From Oscillospiraceae bacterium (GTDB lineage Bacteria > Bacillota > Clostridia > UBA1212): a stretch of 64,000 bases of DNA. Numbering within the stretch: the first letter of the stretch is position 1; the number at the start of each line of letters is the position of its first letter. The notes beneath the pieces were generated by a model. That model was given only the letters and a program-made list of their open reading frames with translations. It had not been told where the DNA came from and did not search any database. The DNA is taken from NCBI GenBank assembly GCA_015069195.1, contig SVJA01000003.1, forward strand, positions 1-64,000, in the 5' to 3' direction. Of this stretch, positions 9,234-17,678 are shown piece after piece. The translations under genes and the position numbers were made by a program.

Positions 9234-10315
9234 TGAAAACTGAAATCTTTAAAATCGATCCGAAAAATATTGATACAGATGTTTTGAAATACTGTGCGGA
9301 ATGTTTGCGCACAGGCGGTCTCGTATGTTTTCCTACTGAGACAGTATATGGTCTCGGAGCAAATGCTTTTATGCAGGGTTCCGTCAGCAAAATTTTCAAA
9401 GCAAAGGGCAGACCATCGGATAATCCGCTGATAGTTCACATATCAGATTATGAAATGCTTGATCTGGTGACGGATTGCGGTGATATTCAGCGTGAAATGC
9501 TTATGAAAATCGGAGAAAAGTATTGGCCCGGACCGCTCACAATGATAGTTTCCAGGGATGATGCTATCCCCGAAACCGTTTCGTGCGGACTTTCTACGGT
9601 AGGTATAAGATATCCTGAAAATCCGATAGCAAAGGAATTGATAAGGCTTGCCGGTGTACCTGTTGCGGCACCGAGCGCGAATATTTCCGGCAGACCGAGT
9701 CCTTCGGAAGCTGCGCATGTTATTGAGGATTTAAACGGCAAAGTTGACATAATAATTGACGGCGGCCCTTGTAAGGTAGGCGTAGAGTCTACCGTTCTTG
9801 ACCTCACAAGCGGAAAACCTACAATTTTAAGACCCGGTGCTGTGACACTTGAACAAATATCTGCGGTTTACGATGCGGAAGCGTTTGATTGGAGAGTAGC
9901 ACATACCGGCGGAGACGATTGTGACATAGAAAAGCCTAAGTCTCCGGGAATGAAATATACTCATTACTCGCCGAATGCAGAAGTTATAATATATGACGGA
10001 ACTCGTGAAAATATAGTGAGAAAAATTAAGTCCGATTATCAGGAATACATATCTTCCGGCAAGTCGGCAGGAATAATGACAGTTGACGAAAATCTGAATT
10101 GCTACGTTGGATTTTCGAATGTTATATCATTGGGCGGTTTAAACGAACCGTTATATCAGGCAGCAACGCTGTTTTCGTCACTCCGTAAGTTTGATGAACT
10201 TGGCGCAGAAAAAGTATTTGCAGAAGCAGTTCCCGGAGGCGGTGTAGGAGATGCCGTAATGAACCGACTTTACCGTGCAGCGGGCGGAAATATGATTAAT
10301 TGTGACAAAATCTGA
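9233..10315 (+). CDS. L-threonylcarbamoyladenylate synthase (Sua5/YwlC type)
   Basis: 360 residues, the long Sua5 form: an N-terminal YrdC domain (FPTETVYGLGANA, KGRPSDNPLI, PVAAPSANISGRPSP) plus a C-terminal Sua5 domain after the linker SPGMKYTHYSP. It makes threonylcarbamoyl-AMP for the t6A modification of ANN-decoding tRNAs. The ATG overlaps the prfA stop by one base (TAATG), so translational coupling is likely. The order prfA-sua5-ywlE matches Bacillus. Confidence 0.95.
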   Translation: MKTEIFKIDPKNIDTDVLKYCAECLRTGGLVCFPTETVYGLGANAFMQGSVSKIFKAKGRPSDNPLIVHISDYEMLDLVTDCGDIQREMLMKIGEKYWPGPLTMIVSRDDAIPETVSCGLSTVGIRYPENPIAKELIRLAGVPVAAPSANISGRPSPSEAAHVIEDLNGKVDIIIDGGPCKVGVESTVLDLTSGKPTILRPGAVTLEQISAVYDAEAFDWRVAHTGGDDCDIEKPKSPGMKYTHYSPNAEVIIYDGTRENIVRKIKSDYQEYISSGKSAGIMTVDENLNCYVGFSNVISLGGLNEPLYQAATLFSSLRKFDELGAEKVFAEAVPGGGVGDAVMNRLYRAAGGNMINCDKI

Positions 10316-10440
10316 GAATATTTTGGAAATATTAAAAATTATCATTGTATAAAATGTGAATTTTTGATATAAGTAAAGTGTATATATTTAATTACAAAGG
10401 ATTAGTTATTATTTAAGTTTGAGAGGAGTAGGATTTTATA

Positions 10441-10938
10441 ATGCGTGTTCTTTTTGTGTGTACCGGTAATACATGCAGAAGCTTTATGGCAGAGAAGCTT
10501 ATGGAAGCTATCGTCGAAGATGCATCTGATGATGACCGATTACAAAAAGGAGAGATTAAGGTTTCATCAGCCGGCTTGTTTGCAGTTGAGGGGGATGAGG
10601 CCAGTGAGTATGCCGTAAAAGCTTTGGAAAAGCTTTACGATATTGACAGTGACAAACACAAGGCGAGACAGCTTGATGAGGATGTTATAGAGGATGCTGA
10701 TTTGATCCTTACAATGACCGATTCACAGAAGCATGCCATAGCAGATGCATATGATGACTTTGAGGACAAAGTTTTTACTTTGAAAGAGTTCGCTATCGGT
10801 CCTAATGGTGATGAGGATGAGGATATTGATGTGGACGATCCTTACGGCGGCGACCTTGAAGAATATATGTCTTGTGCTGAAGAGATAAAAGCACTTGTAG
10901 ATTTGACTTTTGAAAAAATCGTAGCTATGGAAGATTGA
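10441..10938 (+). CDS. ywlE: Low-molecular-weight protein arginine/tyrosine phosphatase (YwlE-like)
   Basis: 165 residues. The P-loop CTGNTCRS lies at residues 7-14 and the general-acid DP motif in DDPYGGD. Thr in the loop (GNT in place of the usual GNI) is the residue that favours phospho-arginine in YwlE. The position after sua5 also fits YwlE. Oddities are CRSF where CRSP is usual and an acidic insertion (GDEDEDIDVD) just before the catalytic Asp. Arginine specificity is inferred; McsB is not in the window. GAGAGGAG lies upstream. Confidence 0.85.
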   Translation: MRVLFVCTGNTCRSFMAEKLMEAIVEDASDDDRLQKGEIKVSSAGLFAVEGDEASEYAVKALEKLYDIDSDKHKARQLDEDVIEDADLILTMTDSQKHAIADAYDDFEDKVFTLKEFAIGPNGDEDEDIDVDDPYGGDLEEYMSCAEEIKALVDLTFEKIVAMED

Positions 10939-11039
10939 TTTAATTTCCGCGTCTTGTTTCCGGATAGTTATTGTGAGCATATAAAATAGTTTCCGTAAAT
11001 TGAGACAACTTGTTAAATTTAGTAAGCATAGTTTAGACA

Positions 11040-11080
11040 CAGCAGGAATTTGCCGTTTGGGCAGAATCCTGCTGCTTTTT
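11040..11080 (+). terminator. Rho-independent terminator after ywlE
   Basis: CAGCAGGA pairs with TCCTGCTG, with further pairing inside (TTGCC/GGGCAG), followed by CTTTTTG. It ends the ybaB-ywlE transcript and separates it from the GerM-like gene. Confidence 0.75.
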
Positions 11081-11183
11081 GTTCCCAAAGTTGAGGAATA
11101 ATTAAAATTACATTTCAGTAATATTTTCGGGATTTCTTTAATAATTATTTATCGAGCGTTAGCAATTATTAAGAGGTGCTTAA

Positions 11184-11855
11184 ATGAAAAAAATAATCAG
11201 AACATTGGCGTTTGCATTAGTTGCAGCGCTTATGTTGGTCGGTATTGCGGGGTGTAAATCCAAAAAGGATAATAATTCCGGCAGGAATGAATACGCTGCA
11301 TCAAGCGGGACACAGATGACGGAAGAACAGGCTGATTCACTTGCAAATTCGATGACGGTAAAACTTTATTATTCGTCAAGTGACAAGAAAAACCTTGTAA
11401 CAGAATCTACATTGATGAACTACACATCAAAAGAAAAGAAAACTTCACGGCTGGCATTCAATGTTGTAGAAAAACTTATCGCAGGTCCTAAAAACACATC
11501 TGCGGCGACAAATTTATTCCCTGCCGGAACGGAAGTTGAGAGCATAAAACTTCAGGGCGGTTGCGCTAAAATAAGTTTCAATCGCACTTTCGGTGAAAAA
11601 ATGAATCTGAGTAAAGAAGAAACGGAACTTCTTGTTCAGACGATTACAAACACTCTTACAGAACTGAAAGATGTTGATTCAGTAAAAATAGTATGCGCCG
11701 GCAGTGAAATGGGAACTCTTTCAAACGGTTTTGATATGAATGCAACATTCAAACGTAATCAAAAGTGTGTTATCGGTACCGCTGCCGAAGTTTCGGCAGA
11801 TACAGTTGATGATCCTTATGACGAAAAATATTATATGGATGTGCCGCTTGAATGA
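11184..11855 (+). CDS. GerM-like lipoprotein (GerMN domain)
   Basis: 223 residues. A lipoprotein signal peptide (MKK, hydrophobic core, VGIAGC lipobox) is followed by one GerMN domain at about residues 60-190: VKLYYSSSDKKNLV, VVEKLIAGPKNT, FPAGTEVESI and ETELLVQTITNTLTEL. Bacillus GerM has two such domains and acts in sporulation and germination; single-domain lipoproteins like this occur widely in Clostridia, so a spore role is only possible. AAGAGGTG lies before the ATG. It is a single gene bounded by terminators. Confidence 0.85.
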   Translation: MKKIIRTLAFALVAALMLVGIAGCKSKKDNNSGRNEYAASSGTQMTEEQADSLANSMTVKLYYSSSDKKNLVTESTLMNYTSKEKKTSRLAFNVVEKLIAGPKNTSAATNLFPAGTEVESIKLQGGCAKISFNRTFGEKMNLSKEETELLVQTITNTLTELKDVDSVKIVCAGSEMGTLSNGFDMNATFKRNQKCVIGTAAEVSADTVDDPYDEKYYMDVPLE

Positions 11856-11876
11856 GTAAGAAAGCAGCACAGATAA

Positions 11877-11961
11877 GGGAAGCACGGTGCCCTGCGGGCA
11901 CCGTGCTTCCCCGATTTTGCTTGTTTTTTGCTCAAACAAAGAAAAAAACAAGCAAAATCGG
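11877..11961. repeat. Two abutting perfect hairpins after the GerM-like gene
   Basis: The first has 16-base arms (11877-11892 and 11896-11911) with a TGC loop and is GC-rich. The second has 19-base arms (11911-11929 and 11943-11961), is AT-rich with a run of six T in the left arm, and shares base 11911 with the first. Together they should stop transcription in both directions, but two long perfect stems are more than a terminator needs. Confidence 0.85.
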
Positions 11962-11991
11962 TAAAAAGCAGCAAATATTGATTAGTTTTAA

Positions 11992-12020
11992 TTGTTAACA
12001 ACAAAATATTGTTGTATAAT
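11992..12020 (+). promoter_or_regulatory. Promoter of the ddl-murI operon
   Basis: TTGTTA at 11992-11997, 17 bases, then a perfect TATAAT at 12015-12020. The spacer is part of an inverted repeat (AACAACAAAATATTGTTG), which could bind a regulator. Confidence 0.6.
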
Positions 12021-12043
12021 GCTTTGGTAAGGAAGTGTGTCAT

Positions 12044-13117
12044 ATGTATAAAATGGAAAAAAACAGAGAAATAAAAGTTGCTGTGATGTTCGGCGGACAG
12101 TCGACAGAGCATGAGGTGTCATGTCTTTCGGCGTATTCCGTGATAAAGAATATTGACAGGGAAAAATTCAACATAGAACTTATAGGCATCACTAAAGACG
12201 GTGATTGGGTACATCTGGCAGAGAGTGATATAAAGACTGTGAAAGATTGCAGCTGGGCTGAAAAGGCTGTGAAAGGAGCCGGTATTTCGGGTGCCATAAA
12301 GGTGCTTGAGTCGTGCGATGTTGTTTTTCCCGTGCTTCACGGACTTTGGGGCGAGGACGGTACGGTTCAGGGAATATTTGAGCTGTTGGGAATTCCTTAT
12401 GTAGGTTGCGGAGTTCTGGCGTCTGCCGTTTCGATGGATAAGGCCTATACAAAGATCATATTAAAGGATGCCGGCATACCGCAGTGCATACATACCGTTG
12501 CATACAGACAGGACATATTGCAGAATATTTCGGTATGTATAGAAGAGATTGAAAGTAAAATCGGATATCCTTGTTTCATTAAGCCTTCAAACTCCGGTTC
12601 GTCGGTAGGTGTGTTTAAGGTAAAGAATCGTGACGAACTTAAAACTGCACTTATAGAAGCACAGAAGTTTGATAGAAAAGTAATCGTAGAGGAATTTGTT
12701 GACGGCAGAGAGATAGAGTGTGCTGTTTTGGGTAATGAAAATCCTGTAGCATCTACTCCCGGAGAGATAATTCCTTCAAAGGAATTTTATGATTACGAGG
12801 ACAAATACAGCAGCGGTGCAAGCGTTGTACAGATTCCTGCCGATATTCCGGAAGAAAAACGCGAAGAGATAAAGAAATACGCCGTAAAGGCTTTCAAAGC
12901 AATTGATTGTGCCGGTCTTTCGCGTGTTGACTTTTTCTATAAGAGATCAAACGGTGAGATAGTACTTAACGAAATAAATACTTTGCCGGGATTCACTGAT
13001 ATCAGTATGTACAGCAAGATGATAAAGAATGACGGAATGGATTTTAAGACTCTTATAACGGAGCTTATTGAGCTTGCTTTTGACAACAAAGAAAACAACA
13101 GAAGATGCGGAGTGTAA
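12044..13117 (+). CDS. ddl: D-alanine--D-alanine ligase
   Basis: 357 residues from ATG 12044; AAGGAAG lies 8 bases upstream, so the in-frame GTG at 12035 is not chosen. ATP-grasp ligase with FGGQSTEHEVS, HGLWGEDGTVQG, KPSNSGSSVGV, YDYEDKY and NEINTLPGFT. The YDYxxKY loop and HG motif fit D-Ala-D-Ala and not the vancomycin-type D-Ala-D-Lac enzymes. It makes the dipeptide for peptidoglycan precursors and is followed by murI, which supplies D-Glu for the same pathway. Confidence 0.95.
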   Translation: MYKMEKNREIKVAVMFGGQSTEHEVSCLSAYSVIKNIDREKFNIELIGITKDGDWVHLAESDIKTVKDCSWAEKAVKGAGISGAIKVLESCDVVFPVLHGLWGEDGTVQGIFELLGIPYVGCGVLASAVSMDKAYTKIILKDAGIPQCIHTVAYRQDILQNISVCIEEIESKIGYPCFIKPSNSGSSVGVFKVKNRDELKTALIEAQKFDRKVIVEEFVDGREIECAVLGNENPVASTPGEIIPSKEFYDYEDKYSSGASVVQIPADIPEEKREEIKKYAVKAFKAIDCAGLSRVDFFYKRSNGEIVLNEINTLPGFTDISMYSKMIKNDGMDFKTLITELIELAFDNKENNRRCGV

Positions 13118-13124
13118 GAATTAA

Positions 13125-13988
13125 ATGGATTCGTTAAAATCTGAAACCGTAAAATCGAATAACAGCCCAATCGGAGTTTTTGATTCGGGTCTCGGCGGAT
13201 TGACTGTTCTCAGTGCAATTCATAAATTGATGCCGAACGAAGACCTTATTTACTTCGGCGACAGCGGCAGGACACCCTACGGTACAAAGTCAAAAGAAAC
13301 CGTCTTAAAGTACACATTCCAGGATATGAATTTCCTTGTGAAACAGGGCGTTAAAATGATCGTCATTGCTTGTAATACTGCAAGTGCGTGTAGCTTGAAA
13401 ACGGTCAGAGAACATTACAATTTGCCGATAGTAGAAGTTATAGAACCCGGCTCGAGAGCCGCCGTGAATGCTACACGAAACGGCAAAATCGGTGTTATCG
13501 GTACTGCTGCCACTGTTGCAAGCGGTGTTTATGAAAATGCTGTAAAGAATCTTCTTCCGGATTGTGATTTTCACGCGAAGGCTTGCCCTTTATTTGTTCC
13601 TCTTGTCGAAGAAGGTTGGTGGGACAATGACATAAGCCGAAGTATTGCCGCAAAATATTTAAGCGATATGAAAACAAGCGGTGTTGATACACTCGTTTTG
13701 GGTTGTACTCACTATCCGTATCTCCAAAAGGTCATTGGAGAGGTTATGGACGACGGCATTGTTCTTGTAAATTCTGCCCTTGAAGTTGCCAAAAGTGTTC
13801 GCGATGAGATTGCGGAAAACGGTCTTGAAGCTGATTCCGGAAAGGTCGGAAAAGTATCATATTTTACAAGTGATAGCGTTGACAAATTTGCTTCGCTCGG
13901 AAGTGTTTTTCTCGGTGAAGAGATGAAAGACGTTACAAAAGTTGCCATTGATAAGGAATGGGATGGAGGCGCTTTCGGTGAAAACTGA
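13125..13988 (+). CDS. murI: Glutamate racemase
   Basis: 287 residues. It has FDSGLGGLTVL at the N-terminus, the two catalytic cysteines in CNTASA and LGCTHYPY, and GDSGRTPYG. It converts L-Glu to D-Glu for peptidoglycan. It begins 7 bases after ddl and its end overlaps the next gene by 11 bases. Confidence 0.95.
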   Translation: MDSLKSETVKSNNSPIGVFDSGLGGLTVLSAIHKLMPNEDLIYFGDSGRTPYGTKSKETVLKYTFQDMNFLVKQGVKMIVIACNTASACSLKTVREHYNLPIVEVIEPGSRAAVNATRNGKIGVIGTAATVASGVYENAVKNLLPDCDFHAKACPLFVPLVEEGWWDNDISRSIAAKYLSDMKTSGVDTLVLGCTHYPYLQKVIGEVMDDGIVLVNSALEVAKSVRDEIAENGLEADSGKVGKVSYFTSDSVDKFASLGSVFLGEEMKDVTKVAIDKEWDGGAFGEN

Positions 13989-14727
13989 CGGTGCTGTTCT
14001 TGAATTATTTGCAGTTGATGTCATAACTGATGAAACAAAGAAATTTTTTTGTGACAATTTTACGGACAATTTAAATGATAACGATTTTAATTTTCTTGGC
14101 GGAAAACAAAGCGGCCTTGCGGTCTCTTTGTTTTCCGCTTGTGCGTTTCGCTCTGCGGCGACGGACAAAACGGTATCGGAATGTGACAAAACCGTCGCCG
14201 CAGCGAAACGCGCCGATGCGGCTGCCGAATATCTGAATAAGCAGCCGCATTGCGCGGCCTTCGGCTGCGCCGAAGCTCAAAACGGCTATATAAATTTTAA
14301 ATTCGGTGAAGAATACTTAAAAGCTGTTTTGAAATATTATGCAAATGAATTTGATAAGCTTTATAAAAGCGGTGAATTAAACGAATACCTTTACGGAAGA
14401 GAAACCAAAGCAAGCGGTATAAAGAGGTATTGCCTTAATCGTATAATGTCTGTTTGCGATATGTTTGCAAGACCGAATGACGACCGGTTAAAGCCTGTAG
14501 ACGGATTCTTCGGAGAATTCCAAATGAATCTTGCAGAGCATTGCGTTTTTTCTTTGGGTAGGTGTAATATTACAAAAAATGATGCGGAGAAAAATTCGGA
14601 GGTCATTGCGGTATTATTTTATGAAGCAGACAGTTGTATAAAAAATGCATCAATGATATATTTAGATTTGTACAAAGCATGTGCGTATGCTTTGCACGTA
14701 TTGATTGTGAAAGAGGACAAAAATTGA
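13978..14727 (+). CDS. ArgRS-related orphan protein with an in-frame palindrome block (function unknown)
   Basis: 249 residues from GTG 13978; GGAGG lies 9 bases upstream, inside murI. The stretch FGCAEAQNGYINFKFGEEYL resembles the end of the N-terminal domain of arginyl-tRNA synthetase, and the helical C-terminal half could be DALR-like; no catalytic domain is present, so no enzyme role is claimed. About 60 residues (roughly 41-100) are encoded by a run of four palindromes and look like low-complexity filler rich in Ala, Cys and Lys. The end overlaps the next start (TTGA). Confidence 0.55.
   Translation: MKTDGAVLELFAVDVITDETKKFFCDNFTDNLNDNDFNFLGGKQSGLAVSLFSACAFRSAATDKTVSECDKTVAAAKRADAAAEYLNKQPHCAAFGCAEAQNGYINFKFGEEYLKAVLKYYANEFDKLYKSGELNEYLYGRETKASGIKRYCLNRIMSVCDMFARPNDDRLKPVDGFFGEFQMNLAEHCVFSLGRCNITKNDAEKNSEVIAVLFYEADSCIKNASMIYLDLYKACAYALHVLIVKEDKN
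14099..14275. repeat. Block of four consecutive inverted repeats inside a coding sequence
   Basis: Arms: 14099-14111/14126-14138 (13 bp perfect); 14143-14164/14192-14211 (20 bp with a 2-base bulge); 14216-14225/14241-14250 (10 bp perfect); 14259-14265/14269-14275 (7 bp perfect, 3-base loop). The arm sequences are unrelated to each other and GC-rich compared with the flanks. The reading frame stays open through all of them. Confidence 0.85.
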
Positions 14728-15914
14728 ACGGAACCGAAACACTTTTTCTGCAAATTTCAGATTCATTTTTAAACGGCAGAAATTTTAATTCAGAAAATGG
14801 TACTAAAATCGGCGGTGATGAAACCGATTCGGTTATCGGGCTTGCAAAGAAACATTCTATGCAGGCTATATGTGAGTATGTTCTTTTCGGTCAGAACTCT
14901 TTTGTAAATCAAACCATTGCGCGCTCGGTAAAAAGAATTTTTGCGGCAAATGAATTGATTGCAGAATTTGAGAAAAGAGAAATAAAACTTTGCGTGATGA
15001 AAGGATTTATCGTCAGGGAGTTTTATCCTGTTCCGGAGCTTCGTACATTTGGTGACATTGACTTTTTGATTGAAAAAGGTAACGAGGTTGCTGTTGTTTC
15101 GGTTATGTCAGCGCTTGGTTATAGCCGTGAAGCCGGTGAAGAACACGTAATGAGTTTTAAAAAAGGTCTTGAATATTACGAGTTCCACACAAGCCTTGCA
15201 GAAGACGATGCTTTTGATGAGAGTGTACAGTACTTAATTGATTCTGCGTGGAGCAAGGCGAAACCGTACGGCACATACAAAAATATTTATGAATTTGAAG
15301 ATGAATATCATTTGTTTTATCTGATTTTCCATATTGCAAAGCATTTCCGTGTGAGTGGTGCAGGAGTAAGAATGTTCAGCGATATTGCTGTGTTTGTGAA
15401 CGAAAAAGCTACATTGGATTACGATAAATTATCAGAATACCTTATATCTTGTAATATGATGCTTTTTGCAAAAAATGTTTTTGCGATATGCGAAAAGTGG
15501 TTTGATATGAAGAATCCCATTGATGCAGAATATGTTATGCCTAATGAATTGTTGTATGAGGAGATTGCGGAATTTGTATTAAGCGGCGGTACTTTCGGCT
15601 TTTGCGGAAGTTCTCTTGAAACATCGGAAATCAGACGCGAAATGGATAATAAAGACAGTAAAAATGCTGAAAAACGTACGCTTTTTAGATTCTTCTTTCC
15701 GACATATGAGAAAATGAAGAAACGATATCCGTTTATCGAAGGTAAAAAATTTCTTTTGCCGGTTACATATATTATGCGATTTTTCGGCAACATATTTAAA
15801 CCGAGAAGAGCTAAAAAGGCAGTTTCGAGGTTGCAGGGCATAACAAAAGGCGGCGACGAGGCACTTCGACAACACGATATGTACAGAAAGTGCGGTCTTG
15901 ATTTCTTTAAATGA
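14724..15914 (+). CDS. Uncharacterised nucleotidyltransferase-like protein (NTP_transf_5 type)
   Basis: 396 residues from TTG 14724, which overlaps the preceding TGA; AGAGGAC lies 8 bases upstream. The core LCVMKGFIVREFYP, ELRTFGDIDFLI and LGYSREAGEEH matches the polymerase-beta-like fold of the NTP_transf_5 family (GDxD at about residues 114-117). Members are often found near polysaccharide genes. The substrate is unknown. The C-terminus is basic (KPRRAKKAVSR). It is in the ddl-murI operon, followed 38 bases later by the MGMT-like gene. Confidence 0.7.
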   Translation: MNGTETLFLQISDSFLNGRNFNSENGTKIGGDETDSVIGLAKKHSMQAICEYVLFGQNSFVNQTIARSVKRIFAANELIAEFEKREIKLCVMKGFIVREFYPVPELRTFGDIDFLIEKGNEVAVVSVMSALGYSREAGEEHVMSFKKGLEYYEFHTSLAEDDAFDESVQYLIDSAWSKAKPYGTYKNIYEFEDEYHLFYLIFHIAKHFRVSGAGVRMFSDIAVFVNEKATLDYDKLSEYLISCNMMLFAKNVFAICEKWFDMKNPIDAEYVMPNELLYEEIAEFVLSGGTFGFCGSSLETSEIRREMDNKDSKNAEKRTLFRFFFPTYEKMKKRYPFIEGKKFLLPVTYIMRFFGNIFKPRRAKKAVSRLQGITKGGDEALRQHDMYRKCGLDFFK

Positions 15915-15952
15915 ATGAGCGATCCTGAAATAAATAACAAGTGAGGTATTTT

Positions 15953-16318
15953 ATGTACCGTGATTTTTTTGAACCGGAAGATAATGAAGAGAAAGTATGC
16001 GACGGGCTTTCGGTTTTTGAGAGAATATATAATGTGGTGAGAAAAATTCCGAAAGGTAAAGTTGCGACGTACGGACAGGTTGCAGAGATGGCGGGCAACA
16101 AACGCTGGGCGAGAGTTGTCGGATATGCCCTTCATATAAACCCGGATCCGGATTGCATACCGTGTTTTCGTGTGGTAAATCGCGATGGCAGAGTTTCGGA
16201 GGCTTTTGCTTTTGGTGGTGTGAATCGTCAGATAGAGCTATTGAAAGCCGAAGGCGTGGAGTTTTCCGGTGAGGACGGAAAGTTTGTTGATTTGAAAAAG
16301 TTTCAATGGAATGGATGA
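15953..16318 (+). CDS. MGMT/ATL-family DNA-binding protein with PCFR in place of PCHR
   Basis: 121 residues from ATG 15953 (GTGAGG lies 6 bases upstream; the in-frame GTG at 15941 is part of that site). The helix-turn-helix region IPKGKVATYGQVAEMAG and RVVGYALHINP are typical of O6-alkylguanine-DNA alkyltransferase C-terminal domains. The acceptor site reads IPCFRVVNRDG: Cys is kept but the usual His is Phe. Alkyltransferase-like proteins lack the Cys, so this is neither a standard Ogt nor a standard ATL. It could be a weak transferase or a lesion-recognition protein. Confidence 0.8.
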   Translation: MYRDFFEPEDNEEKVCDGLSVFERIYNVVRKIPKGKVATYGQVAEMAGNKRWARVVGYALHINPDPDCIPCFRVVNRDGRVSEAFAFGGVNRQIELLKAEGVEFSGEDGKFVDLKKFQWNG

Positions 16319-16460
16319 AAATATAAACGAGCGGTGCGAACTTGTGGTTGACTCTGTGAAAAGAAGAGCTCGTGGTTACAGAACTTTAGAAAGTTACAAA
16401 CAAATGATTTATCTTGTTGCAGGAAAGCTTTCTTTGGATTGTCCACCGTTATTTTCTTAA
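16311..16460 (+). pseudogene. Transposase C-terminal remnant (probable)
   Basis: 49 codons beginning inside the end of the MGMT gene. The tail KRRARGYRTLESYKQMIYLV resembles the C-terminal end of DDE transposases such as the ISL3 group, but the catalytic part is missing. It lies just before the polysaccharide cluster and may mark an old insertion boundary. The family assignment is uncertain. Confidence 0.45.
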
Positions 16461-16502
16461 AATTTTCACGGTTTTAGGAAAAGAACATTATGCTAATATA
16501 TA

Positions 16503-16531
16503 TTGCAAAAATAAAAGAGTTGTGCTATAAG
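16503..16531 (+). promoter_or_regulatory. Promoter of the polysaccharide cluster
   Basis: TTGCAA at 16503-16508, 17 bases, TATAAG at 16526-16531, 46 bases upstream of the first glycosyltransferase. No long regulatory leader is evident. Confidence 0.5.
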
Positions 16532-16577
16532 AAACTGTGGTAGTGTTTATAAAATAAATTAAAGAATAGGTGAAAAA

Positions 16578-17678
16578 ATGTTACGTGTTCTTCAATGTGT
16601 GAATAATATGCATAGGGCTGGTCTAGAGACTATGTTGATGAATTATTATCGTAATGTTGATAGATCACGCATCCAGTTCGATTTTCTTACTCATCGTCCT
16701 TTTCGAAGTGATTATGATGATGAGATTGAATCTTTGGGCGGGAAAATATACTATGCTCCTCGATTGATTCCGCAAAACTATCCTTCATATTTTTCCTATA
16801 TGAAGTCTTTCTTTACGGAGCATCCTGAGTATGTAATTGTACATTCACATATTGATGCAATGAGCTATTTGCCTTTGTTGGCTGCTAAAAAAGCTAATAT
16901 TCCTGTTAGGATTGCGCATAGTCATAATACGGCAATTGATCTTGACTATAAGTATCCGATAAAACAGTTCTTTCGAAGTAATATTTGTAAAGTTGCTACA
17001 GATTATCTTGCTTGTGGTAAAGATGCCGGGCGTTTTCTGTTTAATGAGAGTTGTGTAAATGTAATTCCAAATGCGATAGTTGCAGATAAATTTTTGTACA
17101 ACGATGAAATCCGAGCAATGATGAAAAAAGAGCTTTCTCTAGATGGTCGCTTTGTTATTGGACATGTTGGAAGGTTTTCACGCCAAAAAAATCACTGTTT
17201 TCTGATTGATATATTTTGCGAGATCCTAAAAATTAATCCGTATTCTGTGTTGCTGTTGGTAGGAACAGGAGAGAACGAGAAGAAAATCAGATCTAGAGTA
17301 GATAGATTGGGGATTTCTGATAGAGTTCAATTCTTGGGTGTTAGAAGTGATGTTGATAAACTGTATCAAGTAATGGACGTTTTTGTATTGCCATCATTAT
17401 TTGAGGGAATTCCGGTCGTTGGTATTGAGGCTCAGTTTTCTGATTTGTCTTGCTTCTTTTCAAGCAGAGTGCCAAAAGAGGTAGCTTTTTCGAAAAAGTG
17501 TACATTTATTCGTGATGATTTGCCTGCCAAAGATTGGGCTGAGCAAATCATGAAGAAATCCGGTGTGCAAAGAGGAAAAGAGGAATATATTACATCAAAA
17601 TATAGAATTGAGAATGCAGCTCCACAGTTTGAACAGTATTATTTTAATTTGTTGAGAGCAAGAGGGTTAGATGTATGA
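16578..17678 (+). CDS. Glycosyltransferase family 4-like (GT-B)
   Basis: 366 residues. N-terminal [22 protein letters not shown] (Gly-rich acceptor domain); C-terminal donor domain with [26 protein letters not shown] and the [11 protein letters not shown] segment that replaces the usual EGxPxxxxEA/G. A retaining GT4 enzyme, probably adding a sugar during repeat-unit assembly at the membrane. First gene of the cluster; ends in an ATGA overlap with the next. Confidence 0.85.
   Translation: MLRVLQCVNNMHRAGLETMLMNYYRNVDRSRIQFDFLTHRPFRSDYDDEIESLGGKIYYAPRLIPQNYPSYFSYMKSFFTEHPEYVIVHSHIDAMSYLPLLAAKKANIPVRIAHSHNTAIDLDYKYPIKQFFRSNICKVATDYLACGKDAGRFLFNESCVNVIPNAIVADKFLYNDEIRAMMKKELSLDGRFVIGHVGRFSRQKNHCFLIDIFCEILKINPYSVLLLVGTGENEKKIRSRVDRLGISDRVQFLGVRSDVDKLYQVMDVFVLPSLFEGIPVVGIEAQFSDLSCFFSSRVPKEVAFSKKCTFIRDDLPAKDWAEQIMKKSGVQRGKEEYITSKYRIENAAPQFEQYYFNLLRARGLDV

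Noticed and set aside
15953-16318. Calling the MGMT-like protein an ATL
   Set aside because: ATL proteins replace the acceptor Cys; here Cys is present and the His is changed.
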